Assembly: GCA_026874595.1 (NCBI GenBank)
Contig: CM049311.1
Location: 10,757,676 to 10,821,675 of the forward strand
DNA from: Sipunculus nudus
Taxonomy: Eukaryota > Annelida > Sipuncula > Golfingiida > Sipunculidae
DNA: 64,000 bases
Direction: 5' to 3'
The notes under the pieces are model-generated. The model saw only the letters and a list, made by a program, of their open reading frames with translations. It had not been told where the DNA came from and ran no database searches. This document shows, piece after piece, positions 1-11,716 of this stretch (positions are counted from its first letter, which is position 1; every line of letters starts with the position of its first letter). Both the position numbers and the translations under genes were made by a program.

Positions 1-793
1 CTTTGGACCTGGAAACTTCTAACTGAACACATGTGATCCGGATTTTTTTAAGATTTATTGGGCTCGATATTATCCCTCCTCCGAATAATTCAAAGTTTAA
101 TACGAAAGCTCCAATATCTGAATGACAAATGCATTGATTGTCACGAATCTTTGCATGCATTTTGATCATGCAGTGGACTTCTTCATCAGTGTATGAAGAC
201 TGGTGGCGCCACCAGTATTTTTTTTTAATTTTACGCATTTTTTTCTTAATTTCAGACCTTCAAATGAAGCAGGACGGCCGAATATACGACACAAACCGTA
301 ACTATACATGAGGGGAGGTCCTAGGCAAATCTCCTTGGAAACCTAAATTGAGTTCATGGTGACCTGTATTTTGCTTACTACGGGCCGAAAACATGATTTT
401 TAGCACTTAGTGAGTCAGACGGACACAAATTGTATCTACTAGCCTTAGAATCATTTCACGTGACATCTAGGGAAGTCTTGAGCAAATCTCCATGGAAACC
501 TGAAATTAGATCATGGTGATCCCTCTATACTCTGCAAGATATGTGACAGATCATGATTTGAGGCCCCTATAGGACATATTTGCATGAATTGTTAACGTTG
601 CACCTAGAAACTTCTTACTTAGCATCTTGGGAGTTCCTTGTAAAATCTTCGTGGAAAGCCTAAATAAGGTCAGTGAAACCTATTTCTGAGGACTATTGGC
701 AAAATGCATGATTTTGAGCACTCTGGGAGTCATTTAACCCTTTTTTCAAGGTTCCTTGAATTCAGCTGAGCGTCATGGTCCATGGGCCACTTG
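1..793 (+). mobile_element. Dispersed repeat family R1, 3' part of a copy
   Basis: This block shares phrases with 21401-22100 and 47889-48816: 'accactagacctagaatc', 'gaaacctgaaattaggtca', 'gctatggggctcgaa', and the end 'catgggccacttg' followed by TTTAA. The left end lies outside the window. Just right of 793 the DNA matches intron 4 of the second MOLO1-like gene (about 14565-14680), so this copy sits inside intron 4 of the first MOLO1-like gene, and the missing exons should lie upstream of the window. No coding sequence is visible; a non-autonomous element is the best description. Confidence 0.7.
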
Positions 794-2082
794 TTTAATT
801 TGTTGTTAATTTGCCCTCTTTTTTCATTTTAAATGTTTGTGATGGAGGTCATCGCTTCCATTTTTATATTGCTGACTTTAATACTCATTATCCAAGTATT
901 TACATTTGCACAATAACGCTTAAGGACTACTTGACAGGCACGTTACATATCCTATTCATATCCTGGTCTAAATTATGCCCGGTTTAGCGATTAAAAATTA
1001 TCCCCTCTTCAAATTAACAGGGGGGGGGGGTTAATCTGATTTCAGTTGAAGAAAATCCCCGGTAACTTGAATTCTATTTCAGATTACCCTCGGATGACAC
1101 TTAAAAGTGATTTCAGACTACCCTTAAGATTTCAAATTACCCCTTCATAATTGTTTTCATTTTATGATTGTTTCCTTGAAATTGATATAATTTCGTTATG
1201 ATTTCCTAGATTGGCTTGAATCTATGTTTACATTTTGTTTGCATATAGATTGCCATGAGTCCAAATAAATGTAATTTACAATTTAATTAACATTTTTCGA
1301 CAACCCTAGACTGATTCCATAATTTTTATTTTTGTACCTTTCAGGTGTTTTATTAATATTTTAAAGCATATGAATTCACCGTTTGGTTAAATCAGCGAGG
1401 GAATAAAATAAACAAGGGGGGGGGGGGGGTTACCTGATATTACGTTCTGACTCCCCCCCCTCCCCGGTTGTATTCTGAAATCGTTTTCAGAACCTTAAGG
1501 TAAACTTAAGGTATAATCGGGTCCTTGGTGTATAATCATCCCCACTACTGGATCGACACCGACAAACTCAGAAGGCGTCTTCATAGTATATATAATTACA
1601 CTTCCAAATACTGTTCCCATTTTATTAAACATTCGGGTTTGGCTGATCAGATTTGAATCCTCCCCTCCCCTGCTGACCAATCGACCGCCGGGCTGATCCA
1701 TCTTTAGCAAATGCCCCTCGAAGAACCCGGACTAGGCCACAGCAAAATGACTCAAACATAAAACTGAAAAATTCATAAAGATTTACTTAATTTTGTTTGT
1801 TTTCACTATCTTACGCATTTTTAACAAATATATATTCTAAGTTTCCTTCGACTCCAATAAAATGACGAATCTTACTCTTTGTTTTTCTTTTTGTCGATTT
1901 GGTGACATTTATAAGCTATATATAAAAGTCACTCCATCGTCCACATGAAATTTAATTGAGAAAAGGATCATATGACCAGTAACGTTGGTACTTTTAAAAC
2001 ACAACCTGTTTTTGTATGCTGAGGTATGGGCTCCCTCAGCGCTGTCTGTGTTTTTATGATTTTCTTTTTATCTTCTTTTAAG
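794..2082 (+). other. Remainder of intron 4 of MOLO1-like copy 1
   Basis: The first 110 bases match intron 4 of copy 2 (shared words 'tttgttgttaa', 'cctccattttcgttatgctg' in copy 2). The rest holds several short 'TTTCAGATTACCCC'-like words around 1000-1160 and G runs at 1021-1030 and about 1417-1429. It ends in the pyrimidine-rich acceptor at 2071-2082. No exon equivalent to exons 1-4 of copy 2 is present here. Confidence 0.55.
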
Positions 2083-5000
2083 GTATTCACTGCTTTTGGA
2101 TCAAACACCCAAGCCAAGCTGTCGACTGCATGCGCCCAGAAAATTCATGAGGACAGTCTGTCTTACTTCGTAAACTTTCGGTTTTACGAGGGGATCCAAT
2201 ACCTCATAGCACAATACAGGTATGTTATTACACTGACCCAGTCAGCAAGCTTTTTTCGTCGCTATTTGACGCTTAACTGTCGCTATAAATCACCTTTTGT
2301 TTCAATTTATTAATTTTCGTGGCTAATATAATTAAAAACAGTCCGGGACAGTATAATAGTATTCATTTATCATTAAATTATTATTATTAACCTATTTAAG
2401 GCACCTTTAAAGATTTGGGGTTTCGATAACGCGGTGAAATTAGATGCAAGGAACTGAACATTAACTTCGGCAGAATGAAAACCAGTTTTTCTTTTATTTA
2501 AGGATAATTTACAGCGAAACTTAAACTTAAAATTGATACAAACTGCGGGACAAATAGAAAAGAAAGGTCAACGGTCCGATTGTTCTCGGAACACAGCGGC
2601 AAACTCGTCAAAGAAATATGAAAACTATTTGACTCTATCTATCCATCGGTTTTCTGTCAGTATAACAATCTTAAAGGGACTTTAATTAAGTACACGAACA
2701 AAAACGACGCAAAAACGTCACACACAGAAGTACACGGAATACGAGCCCCCTAAGTCAACCAATGATGACCAGAATAATCCAGACTGTTATGTCACCATGC
2801 ACCCTCTGTTATAGTGGGAAAAAATGGATTACCCAATCAATGTTAAGCTGAGTAGTGTTCGGAAAACAATGGCTGAAGCTATGGAAAATCTTTGAAAAAA
2901 AAAATATTGAAAATGATTTAACAAAGAAGAGAGAAATAATTGAAGAGATATACTATCAAAGTTCGACTTCTCTTAAGTAATATGAGCGAACACCAGATCT
3001 CCTAATCTACGGCATAGGGGGAGTGGCAATAAGACTACTGACCGCATTATTATGAACTTTGTTAAAAAACATACTAGGTCGAGGGAGTCAGCCGTAAAGG
3101 ACAAGTGAACCACACACGAGAAGGTTCTGAGGAGACTGTAGGGCCATGGGAATCTTAGAGATTCGCAGTGTAAAGGACTTCGAAGACATACATATTTATA
3201 TAAAACATGGGTATAATGTAAACATTTTGTGTATCAATAAGATGTACATTTATAAAAGGTCATGAATCCTTTTAGTAAATTGTATTGATATGATAGATAA
3301 ATGAACAATTTGTATAAAAGAAGTGTTTTTTAGAGTCGTATCACAGTGTATGTATTTACAAACTGTCTGACTCAAACTCTGTGTCAAATTATGCAACAGA
3401 AATGGAAAGGTATAAAATGGTATTATAGAGTTAAATTATGCTAAAGAATTATCACATATCTGTCTATGAAAGGTAAAGGAAAGTGTTGTGATGTCAGCAT
3501 GTTCTGAAGAAATTACCCAAGTAGCGGTAGCAGTCTAGGAATGTAACGGGAATAGTAAACCATATTAGGATCTGTTTATATGTACTACATATTTTTCTTA
3601 ACTATAAGAATAACTAACATGTAAACCCCCCAATAAACGCCTTAAGGTTTTTCATAAATAATATTAATAATATATTAATAATCATAGTTTATTAAGCCTT
3701 CAGAAGATGAGTACTTTTACATAAAACATAATAAAATATAAAGTAATGAGAACAATAAAACCACAGATAAGACACCGTATATTGCACCTTTCACAAAATG
3801 ACGCACCAATCCTATAACCAACACCAAGTACATTATTTATTTTTAATCCAAATATATTTGTTATGTTACGTCTAAGCAGAAAATTGCGAGGGTCCTTTAC
3901 CTTCTACGGTTAATTTTTAGCAAGGATAATGTCGTAGTAATCAGTCGAAGGTTCAACCTCCAGTGTTGTTAGTCGAGGGATTACCACTGAAGTGATGTGA
4001 ACGACCCCTTCTGGAGAAAACCGTAACTATTATTTTAAGCAACAGTGCCAGGCTAAAACGCCATCTAGTGGGTCAACACTAAACAACATGAAAACCACTT
4101 TTACGACAAAGCTTAGTATCAGTTCATTTCAGTTACAGTTTCTACCATGTATATAAATACGGTCCATGCGCGTCGTACAGAGTCTGTAATATGAACTGGA
4201 ATAAAATCAGTTGGTTTTGAAGCCGGAACCAGTAAAGATCTCTTGCCGCACATTGGGACTTTAAGTGACTGCTTGAATGGAATTGTGGATGTACTTGGGA
4301 GTGCCCGTATTATTGAAGAATAATATTTCTTTTAAAAGTGCCCATTCACCTCCCTTTTGAAAAAAGATTTTATGTGATTTCTGGCAACCTCTGTCTATAT
4401 ATAAATGATGTTAAGGTAATTTTGGTTGTGAAAAGTTCTTATAAGGTCTCTGTGAAAGATTTGTGAACTTGTTTATCAACAGCACGTTTGTAAACAGAGC
4501 AATGTTGACAAACGGAAAAAAATGTAACCAAAAATGGTAGGTTGCATATATGCGGAGGTAGAAAGGTCACTTGTTTCAAACAGCCATTTGTAAAGCCCTG
4601 ACTTATCGGACTTGCTGCAGGATGCCCTTGTTGAATTCGTTTTGATTATTTTTGCGGGCACCCACATATTATAAAGCAGCCTGTTTGCAGTGATATCCAC
4701 GTGTTCTGGCCTATTTTTTTTTATGAAAGCTCAAAGGGATTACCTTTAGTTTATAAAGGTCAGATAGGTGATTGGGCCCCTTTAATATTCGATTCACGCA
4801 CTGGGATCTGAAGGGACTTTCAGGACCATTCTTGTCTCGGGAATTTCATCCAAATGCAGTCTCACCGGTGAACGAGGAAATGAATGATTCGATAAGAGTT
4901 TTTTTTCCACCAGCGCACGTGAATGAGCGAGGCCTAGATCCACATAAAGGATTCAATATCTATTTCATTGTCAAATAAAGCTAGCGGTCTAGATGAAATT

Positions 5001-5922
5001 AGTAACAAAATATTAAAAAGGAGTGAACCTTTCTTAACATAATCTCTCTGTTAGACATCTCTTTTTTATACATCTCTTGAAAGCAAGATTATTCCAGACT
5101 TATGAAGAGAAACCAATATTACACCAATTAATTAAAAGGTTGTAAACAAAGTGTGTCCAGTTATCGCCCCATTTCTCTATTTGTGGAAGTTATTTAAATG
5201 GTGTTTTTGAACATCGATTTAACATTCTGGCTGAGAATAAAAAAAATGTAAGGACGTACACAGTCTGAGGACATACCAAGTGAATCTTGCGTTAACCAGA
5301 TATGTGAATTGTCACATAATCTTTAGCGCACGGAAAAACTGTAAATTGTTTGGCTTTAGACGCCTCCAAGGCTTTTGAAAGGGTGTGGCATTAGGGTGTT
5401 TTTGTATATATTGGAATATGTATATGGATGTATTAAGTATTGACGTATACATAACTGAAGTATTGAAATTAATATATGAATAAATGAAATATCAATAACA
5501 ATGGATTTTTTTTTGTATGTACATATCAGAGAAACCATTTTAATGCAATAATCAGATTATTATGATACTTTAGTTTATGATTTTGTTATTTGTTAAATTC
5601 AAGAAATAAGCACGTAAATTTTTGATCGATATTTATTTTCTCTTTGTTCAGAGACGTGCTGACCGGTGAAAAAAAATGCTCGTCAGAGACAGAGGGAGGA
5701 TTTGACGTGGTCCCGGTTATAGCGGCCGTGCTGGTCGTCGGTTTAGTTTTCGTCGCCTGTGGCTTGGTAATGTGGTGGGCCTGTAGGAGGGGAATTAAGG
5801 GCCCTTGTTCTTTTCAAATCGGAGGCAGGCGGTCTAGGAGCGGTTCTGCTGACGGAAGCGGAGGAGGAGATGACGGTTTTGACGGAGGTGATGATGGCGG
5901 TGACGGTGGAGACGGGGACTGA
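2083..5922 (+). CDS. MOLO1/TPM-domain single-pass membrane protein, copy 1 (last two exons only)
   Basis: Two exons are visible: 2083-2219 (137 bp) and 5652-5922 (271 bp, TGA stop). Both have AG/GT borders and the phases match exons 5 and 6 of the complete copy at 11717-18508. Exon 5 encodes the end of the ectodomain, with the Y-x-G-I-x-Y-L-I motif that closes MOLO1-type TPM domains. Exon 6 encodes a short extracellular stalk, a transmembrane helix of about 23 residues starting at PVIAAVLVVG, a basic CRR stop-transfer, and a Gly/Asp-rich cytosolic tail longer than in copy 2. The family includes nematode MOLO-1, an auxiliary subunit of levamisole-sensitive acetylcholine receptors; that role is not proven here. 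The 5' exons should lie left of the window. A relic (pseudogene) state cannot be excluded, but both visible exons are intact. The hexamer AATAAA used by copy 2 reads AATGAA here. Confidence 0.8.
4040..5480 (+). pseudogene. Decayed non-LTR retrotransposon (CR1/Jockey-like) in intron 5 of copy 1
   Basis: The region aligns with 15920-18050 in the same intron of copy 2: 'aacgccatctagtgggtca' at the left, 'ggaatatgtatatgga' and 'gacgtatacat' at the right. At 5353-5391 the + frame reads ALDASKAFERVWH, the conserved reverse-transcriptase block with the catalytic-region Asp followed by SKAF-x-x-VWH, and a stop follows at once. The upstream sequence has many stops and indels. It is a dead element and is older than the MOLO1-like gene duplication. 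Confidence 0.7.
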
Positions 5923-6483
5923 GGATTCATCAACATGAACTCTATGTGCTTCATCTGTAAGGTTGTTATAATATACCGGTTTTCTTTTAAATGAAACATG
6001 CATCGTTTGATGCAAATTAATTATCTTGTAATATACATTCAGGTACCACTGAACGTCACCGTCATGGCCATGGAAATAATATGGCATCACGGGATGAAGT
6101 TAAACTCGGAAGCCGGAATCCACGGTGTTTTGCTGTTGCAAAAATACATGAAAAGTACTCATACGAACCAGTTTTTACTTTGGTCTATAATAAAACATTG
6201 TACACTCTTTCTCTCTTGTGTGCAATCTGCACGCCATTTACTGCGTCGAAAGCCAGTTTAAAATCACACCGAAGCCATCCAATGTGCCCATACTGTGTAA
6301 AACTTGTTAGCGAGTCGAAACGCACCAACTTAATTTCAGCAGATGTAGTAACTTTTGACTGGTGAACTATAAAACTCAGCTGCAAGAGCACACGCACTTT
6401 CACGCATGCATATTTAGCAAATTTATCTCACGAAGATGTATAACTGTAAATCGGGGAAATTCAGCTCTATTGGAACAGTAAAT

Positions 6484-6485
<2 letters not shown>
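5923..6485 (+). other. 3' flank of MOLO1-like copy 1
   Basis: The first 90 bases match the 3' UTR of copy 2 ('gattcatcaacatgaa', 'catataccg'). At the place where copy 2 has AATAAA this copy has AATGAA (about 5991-5996). Homology to copy 2 fades soon after, so the right edge of the duplication is close to 6010. The rest shows no supported gene. Confidence 0.5.

Positions 6486-6534
<49 letters not shown>
6486..6534. repeat. (TA)n microsatellite
   Basis: About 24 uninterrupted TA units directly abut the left inverted repeat of the element at 6535. Confidence 0.97.
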
Positions 6535-6536
<2 letters not shown>

Positions 6537-7197
6537 TGTTGAAGTGGTTTTGTTAGCGGGGCTTTAATTTTCGCGCTTTTAGCGGGAGCTAGATTTGGCC
6601 TCAATTTAGAACACGGTTTTTTTCGATGCTTGGAAGACGGCAGCGTTCTCGCCTCATACCCAGTGGGGCTGGTAATCCCTCTGTGCGGGGGTATATATCA
6701 GCTGCAATCACCTTCGATTTATAGTTATTTATAGAAACAATTATGCAACAAGCAGCACTTGAAAACCTATGGAACCCCATCCCAACGACTTTGTAGTACG
6801 ACGGAGATGAAAGCCAGCCACACACAGCGGGCTGCCTCTAGGTAAGAAGCACAGTTGTTGTTGAGCAATTCTACAACTTAATCAAATGTCAAACAACCTC
6901 TTGGGTACAGTTCCATTGCATCATCAAACGTGATTAGTCCTGGTTATTTTCGTGTTATTCATACATTTCAGTCACGGTACTCAGTCGCCCGTAGCATGTA
7001 CGGGGTCACCCGAAGATTGTTAAGTGGGAGGAAGGTTGATCCACAAACCTGACTTTTATATAACCATTTAATAATTTGGAACAAAATGAATCATCAATAC
7101 GTACTGATTTGCGCGAGAATTAGAACTGCATTAAAATGAATAAAGTAAAATGAATAAAGCGCGAAAATTTAGACACGCCAAATACAACGCTTCCACA

Positions 7198-7200
<3 letters not shown>
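6535..7200. mobile_element. Inverted-repeat MITE embedded in (TA)n
   Basis: The left end (ctgttgaagtggttttgtta, then 'aattttcgcgcttt') pairs with the reverse complement of the right end (ctgtggaagcgttgtatttg, then 'aaattttcgcgcttt'), giving imperfect terminal inverted repeats of about 50 bases. Both ends run straight into (TA)n tracts. The inside has no open frame for a transposase, so it is non-autonomous. The arrangement resembles TA-microsatellite-targeted MITEs described in other genomes; the superfamily is not assignable by eye. Confidence 0.7.

Positions 7201-7244
<44 letters not shown>
7201..7244. repeat. (TA)n microsatellite
   Basis: 22 TA units lie between two different inverted-repeat elements. 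Confidence 0.97.
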
Positions 7245-7247
<3 letters not shown>

Positions 7248-7657
7248 TAGTGGTGTGCCGAATAATCGATTAAATCGATGATTGGTCGTTTTCTTTCAAA
7301 ATCAAATCGATTGTATGTTTGCATAATCGACTAAAAACGATAATGTATACTCATGCAAAGAGTCTAATCCTGTCAGAGATACACGAACAGCATCAAAATG
7401 GCAAAGTAACGAAGAGTATCAAAATCGAACCTTCCGCAGCCACAATCGTCCGGCGATAAGTTGACCTTAGATGCGGTTGGATTGATGGTTTCATTATAAA
7501 TACCGATGTACGTATCAGACTATTTACTGGGGTCTATATTTTAGGTACAGCAGTTTTTAAGGTTATATAGAAAGTATTAAAATAATAGATTAATAATCGA
7601 TCATCGGTCATTTTTATTTTTCAATTATAGGTTATGATTATAAATCCAATTCCTACC

Positions 7658-7660
<3 letters not shown>
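7248..7660. mobile_element. Small AATCGAT-rich element between (TA)n tracts
   Basis: It begins 'tagtggtgtgccgaataatc' and ends 'aattcctaccaca'; the ends are weakly inverted (GTGGT / ACCAC). Several AATCGATTAA-type words near both ends are mutually complementary and could fold into long hairpins. No coding frame is seen. It is bordered by (TA)n at 7201-7244 and 7661-7690. Calling it a hAT-like MITE is a guess from the GTGGTGTGCCGA start. Confidence 0.5.

Positions 7661-7690
<30 letters not shown>
7661..7690. repeat. (TA)n microsatellite
   Basis: About 15 TA units directly follow the element ending at 7660. Confidence 0.95.
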
Positions 7691-7693
<3 letters not shown>

Positions 7694-9768
7694 TATCTGA
7701 ATATACAAATTTACATAAACGATATAAAAGTCTAGAGCCACAACTATAATTCATTTACATTTGTAACAAATTGTAAGCATTCATGTACAAATTTCAGAGT
7801 GTAAAAAGGCGTTCATAATGAAAAACATCACATGATCATAACATGTGAATATATTGCAAAATTATGCAAAACATTTGTATCGATACACCTTTTAATTTCA
7901 TATTGAACATTTTCAAAACATTTTTATTCTTTAGATCCCTTTAAATTAACACACCTAGAATAACTTTTTCTTACATCTGACGTTTGAAAACTGAATCATG
8001 TTAGTATAAGTTTCAGACATGTTGCGTTAACAATATAAGTATAATGAAATATATTGAAAAAAAATAAATTTAGGAAATTGTGTTGAACATGTGTTTTGAC
8101 GGAGGAGTTCAGGCGAAGTCTAAGTTTAATGATGGCTAAAAAGAATACCCTCGGTAGCCATTATATATAATAATGACGCATTAGCAATGGCAAAACACCA
8201 CAATCTGCATTATTTTCTTGCATTTGTTGTGATCTGAGCTGTGGCATAATAAATTTAAACAAACTCTGTATTTGAAATGATAGGGAAAATGAATTATAAT
8301 GGACATAAAATGTCAAGCGCTGTAATTTAATCTCTCTTATTTGTTTAAGTTAGCCAGTGTCCTCTTCCTGTGTGAGGAACAGGCACTGAAGGCGCCTTTT
8401 GCATGCGCAGTAAAAGGCACAAACCAAGACCACCTTACATCATCACCCAAAAAACGTTTGAGCATAAATTCTAGGCGGCAGTGTATTAATAATTTCTATT
8501 TAATAATTTATGTGCCACGTCTTCCTTCTGAATATTTGCACTATCATCTGTATCAAATATTACGCATTACACCCTTTTTATTATAAAACAACGAAAGATA
8601 GAACTATACTTGATACCTTTCTTTTTTTGACGATACAGAGGTGACTATTTATAATCAGATCATAGTAAGTAAATAAGATACAGTCCAGAGAAGGTAACGT
8701 CAATAGATAAGTGATGCAGATGTCAAATTAGATTAAAGAGCCGGAAAAATCGAGGGGTAGGGGGTAACTTTTTTTTTTCATTTTTTTACCGTCGCCGGAA
8801 ACGCCGTCGGCGGGGGACATCAATCAAGCAACCAATCTTCATTTAATATTAACACTGATGTATAATCCCCCAATGTTCTACAGTTAACAAATCCAACAAC
8901 ACCTATAATATGTTTATAACACTCGAGACAAGTTTCGGAACTGTTGGAATATCTCTGTTGGTGTGAAAAGATAATGAAAGATAATGAAACTACACGTGCA
9001 GATTATGGTCAGATATTCCCCACACGCATCTACGGAATACAACGTTTCGGAAAAGGACATCGCGTCTAAAACCTATTTGGTATGACAGGTAGATATATAA
9101 GGATTCCTCAAATAGAATAACTATAAGGGATTAATATTAATCTTCTAATAACTTATGATATAAGTAGATTTAAAAGAATAAAACGGTTGTTATTATTTAT
9201 TTTTAAATGCTGTTATTATGCATTTATGAATTATTTAAATATATCGGAAAACATTTCATTCCTTTATCATTTAATTGTTGCTTGATTGCCTCACAAATAT
9301 AAGTTAATCTTTAAACAAAAAATATATATATAAATAATTAAACTTTGACACATAAAATAGGTAGACTTTTTTAATTTTTTGAAGTATAACTATCATTATC
9401 AAATCTCAGTTAATGGAACAATTTAAGAATGACCTCTCAGATTCGTCCTCCCATGCAGAAAACGGCCTGTGCAAAAGGTCTCCGGGATGTCCCGACCTCA
9501 AGGTCAAGATCCATATAGACCCTGCTGACAATGATGGATTCAGCATGACATGACCCAGACGCCTGACCTTTGATCCAGACACTAACCCACTTGCGTGGTT
9601 TGTAAAATGAACAACCTGTTTCTCATGAGCCATAAGCACTCATTTCTTATATCAGCATGCAACAATGATTAATCTTCCAGGTTATCCTTTTGCATGCATA
9701 ATGTTGATATGACCGCAAAAAGTATCACTGCACAGTCCCCTTGCATTGACATCTTCAACAGTTGTATA
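7691..9768. other. Intergenic, no supported gene
   Basis: AT-rich DNA without a convincing exon on either strand. A short open stretch at 9413-9550 is discussed among the rejected items. There is a T-rich and GC-island oddity at about 8770-8815. Confidence 0.5.
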
Positions 9769-9966
9769 GAAGCGGATCCAGGGGCGCGGGGGGGGGGGGG
9801 GGCTCCATGCACACACACCCTTTTAAACCTGTTTTAAGGGTTTCAGACCAATTTTTGAGGCCTGAACCCTCCCCGTTTTTTCTTGACCTGGGGACCTTTT
9901 TATAGGTTTTATCATTAGTCCTCCTCGGTTGGACCTCTACTTTTCCCGAATCCTGGATCCGCCCCT
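9769..9966. mobile_element. MITE with GCGGATCCAGG inverted ends
   Basis: The left end 'agcggatccaggggcg' is the inverse of the right end 'cctggatccgcccct'. The flanks 'ttgtata' and 'ttgtatc' look like an imperfect target-site duplication, which fits a hAT-type non-autonomous element. A run of about 14 G lies near the left end. Other copies: 42912-43106 (full) and 14788-14896 (3' half only). Confidence 0.8.
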
Positions 9967-11182
9967 ATTGTATCACGCAAACTATTCAAGGAGCACGTGG
10001 GTAAGATTCCGTTTATACTAACAATACCAGGTCACGGTTATTACAAGGCAAATAGATCAACACGTTTGGCAATATTACATCATACACGCAGTTTGCTCAA
10101 TTAGGGCCAAAGGTCAAAGATGTAGTAGAGGTAAAAATGTTTAAACAATGAATGTCTCTTCACAAATATACTTCGCTTTATTGACTTTATTGAGTTTTTA
10201 ATTAGCATCAACACGTAATGTGAAACGTCCCTTCTGGTCATTTCCGGTGGACACGCATCTCCTAAGCTTGTGGACATCGAACTTTATAACTATAATAAAC
10301 GGGTCTTTAACGATGAAGAAATGCACCGCTAAGTTTGGTTCTGATATCTTTATTACCTTTTTTAATAATATGCAAATTACGAAAATGTGACGTCAGTATT
10401 TCAGCTCATCTGTGAAACGTAAAGACGGAACGACCGCATTTAAATTCTGTTTTACAGGACTATAGATCTTCCCGAACTATTAGAGATGGATAAAAAGTTA
10501 GATCAGTTGGAACACCTAACAGTGGAGAATCAGGGGCTTGGGTGGGGATCGGTGTATAGGTGGAGAACCATGACAGTCATATACAAGTTACAAGAAGTCT
10601 AAGTCTATTTTTTGTCATTTACTATTCAAAGGCAAAATAGTTCGATTTCTGCCTAAAAGCCTGCAGTGCACATAACCGATGACAGGAGACCCGTCCTTGG
10701 TACTCATAGATCTTGAGTGTCCGTATTGGAATTATAGTATATTCCATTTGGTCTAGACGTCCTGTCACTATTTATATAGGACAAATGTGCGAATCCTCCC
10801 ACTGGGGGACAACATATTTCTAAAGGTAAGATTTACGGCCCAAACAAGTCGGGAGGTTATCAAGCAGGGTTTTTTTTTTTCATCCGGACTACCTGACGTA
10901 AGATTCGAAGCCGGATAAACCCAAGTACGCTCTATATACCCCTTTGCCATTCATATATCTGTGTACGAGTGCGATATTTTCAACATTACGATTAGGGATT
11001 TTTTTTTATTCCAAGGCAGCTGCTATTAATATTTTTATGAGTTAATACTGATTATGTAACAATCGTTTATAACAAAGTCCTTACTGATAACAAACGTTAT
11101 ACAGGCCATACAGACCGTATCAATAGTTAGATCCGGTTTCTTAATTAATATCGCAGTGTAATCGTTAACAATAAAATCATAA
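9967..11182. other. Intergenic upstream of MOLO1-like copy 2
   Basis: No exon or structured repeat is recognised. T runs occur near 10870 and 11000. Confidence 0.5.
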
Positions 11183-11475
11183 AATCTGTCTCTCTGATAA
11201 GATCTGTTTCTCTGATAAGATGCGTTCTCTCCGAAAGATATGTTCTTTCAGCTAAGATTTGTTCTCTTAGCTAAGATATCTATCTCTCATAAGATCTGTC
11301 TCTCAGATAAGATCTGTTTCTCTGATAGGATGTGTTCTCGCTGATAAGACCTGTTCTCTCTGTATTATATGTCCTCTCTAATAAGGTCTGTTACCTCTGT
11401 ATAGCTCTGTTCTCTCTGATAAGGTTTGATTTCTTTATTAGGATTTCTTTTCGCTGATAACATGTTCTCAATGCC
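11183..11475. repeat. Degenerate ~19-20 bp minisatellite (GATAAGATCTGTTCTCT type)
   Basis: About 14 variants of 'ctgataagatctgttctct' follow one another. Some contain GATAAG, a GATA-factor-like word. The array ends about 240 bases before the start codon of the complete MOLO1-like gene, so it lies in its likely promoter side. A regulatory role is speculation. Confidence 0.8.
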
Positions 11476-11716
11476 TTTATCTATTCTCGTTGACAACAAC
11501 TCTATGTAACCATCTCCTTGTAATAAGTCGACGCAACCACCCATGCTTATACTGAGCATGTCTGGACCAACCATGCAAGATGCGGTCACTCATGGAGGGC
11601 CGGTCCCTTCCTAATAGGTCATATCTACTACAGAAAGGTGACATACAAAGACATCACACTGGCCCTGACACAGTTATGGGAGGAGTTGCTTGTAAATATG
11701 GACCTCATCTCTGAAC

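Noticed and set aside
5743-6090. Open frame on the - strand opposite the last exon of MOLO1-like copy 1
   Set aside because: It mirrors the Gly/Asp-coding repeat of the + strand exon as a Ser/Pro-rich shadow.
9413-9620. Short + frame beginning MEQFKNDLSDSSSHAEN and continuing protein-like past a TGA
   Set aside because: Only 46 codons before the stop, no splice sites, and no second copy or family match. It could be a decayed exon, but support is too thin to list.
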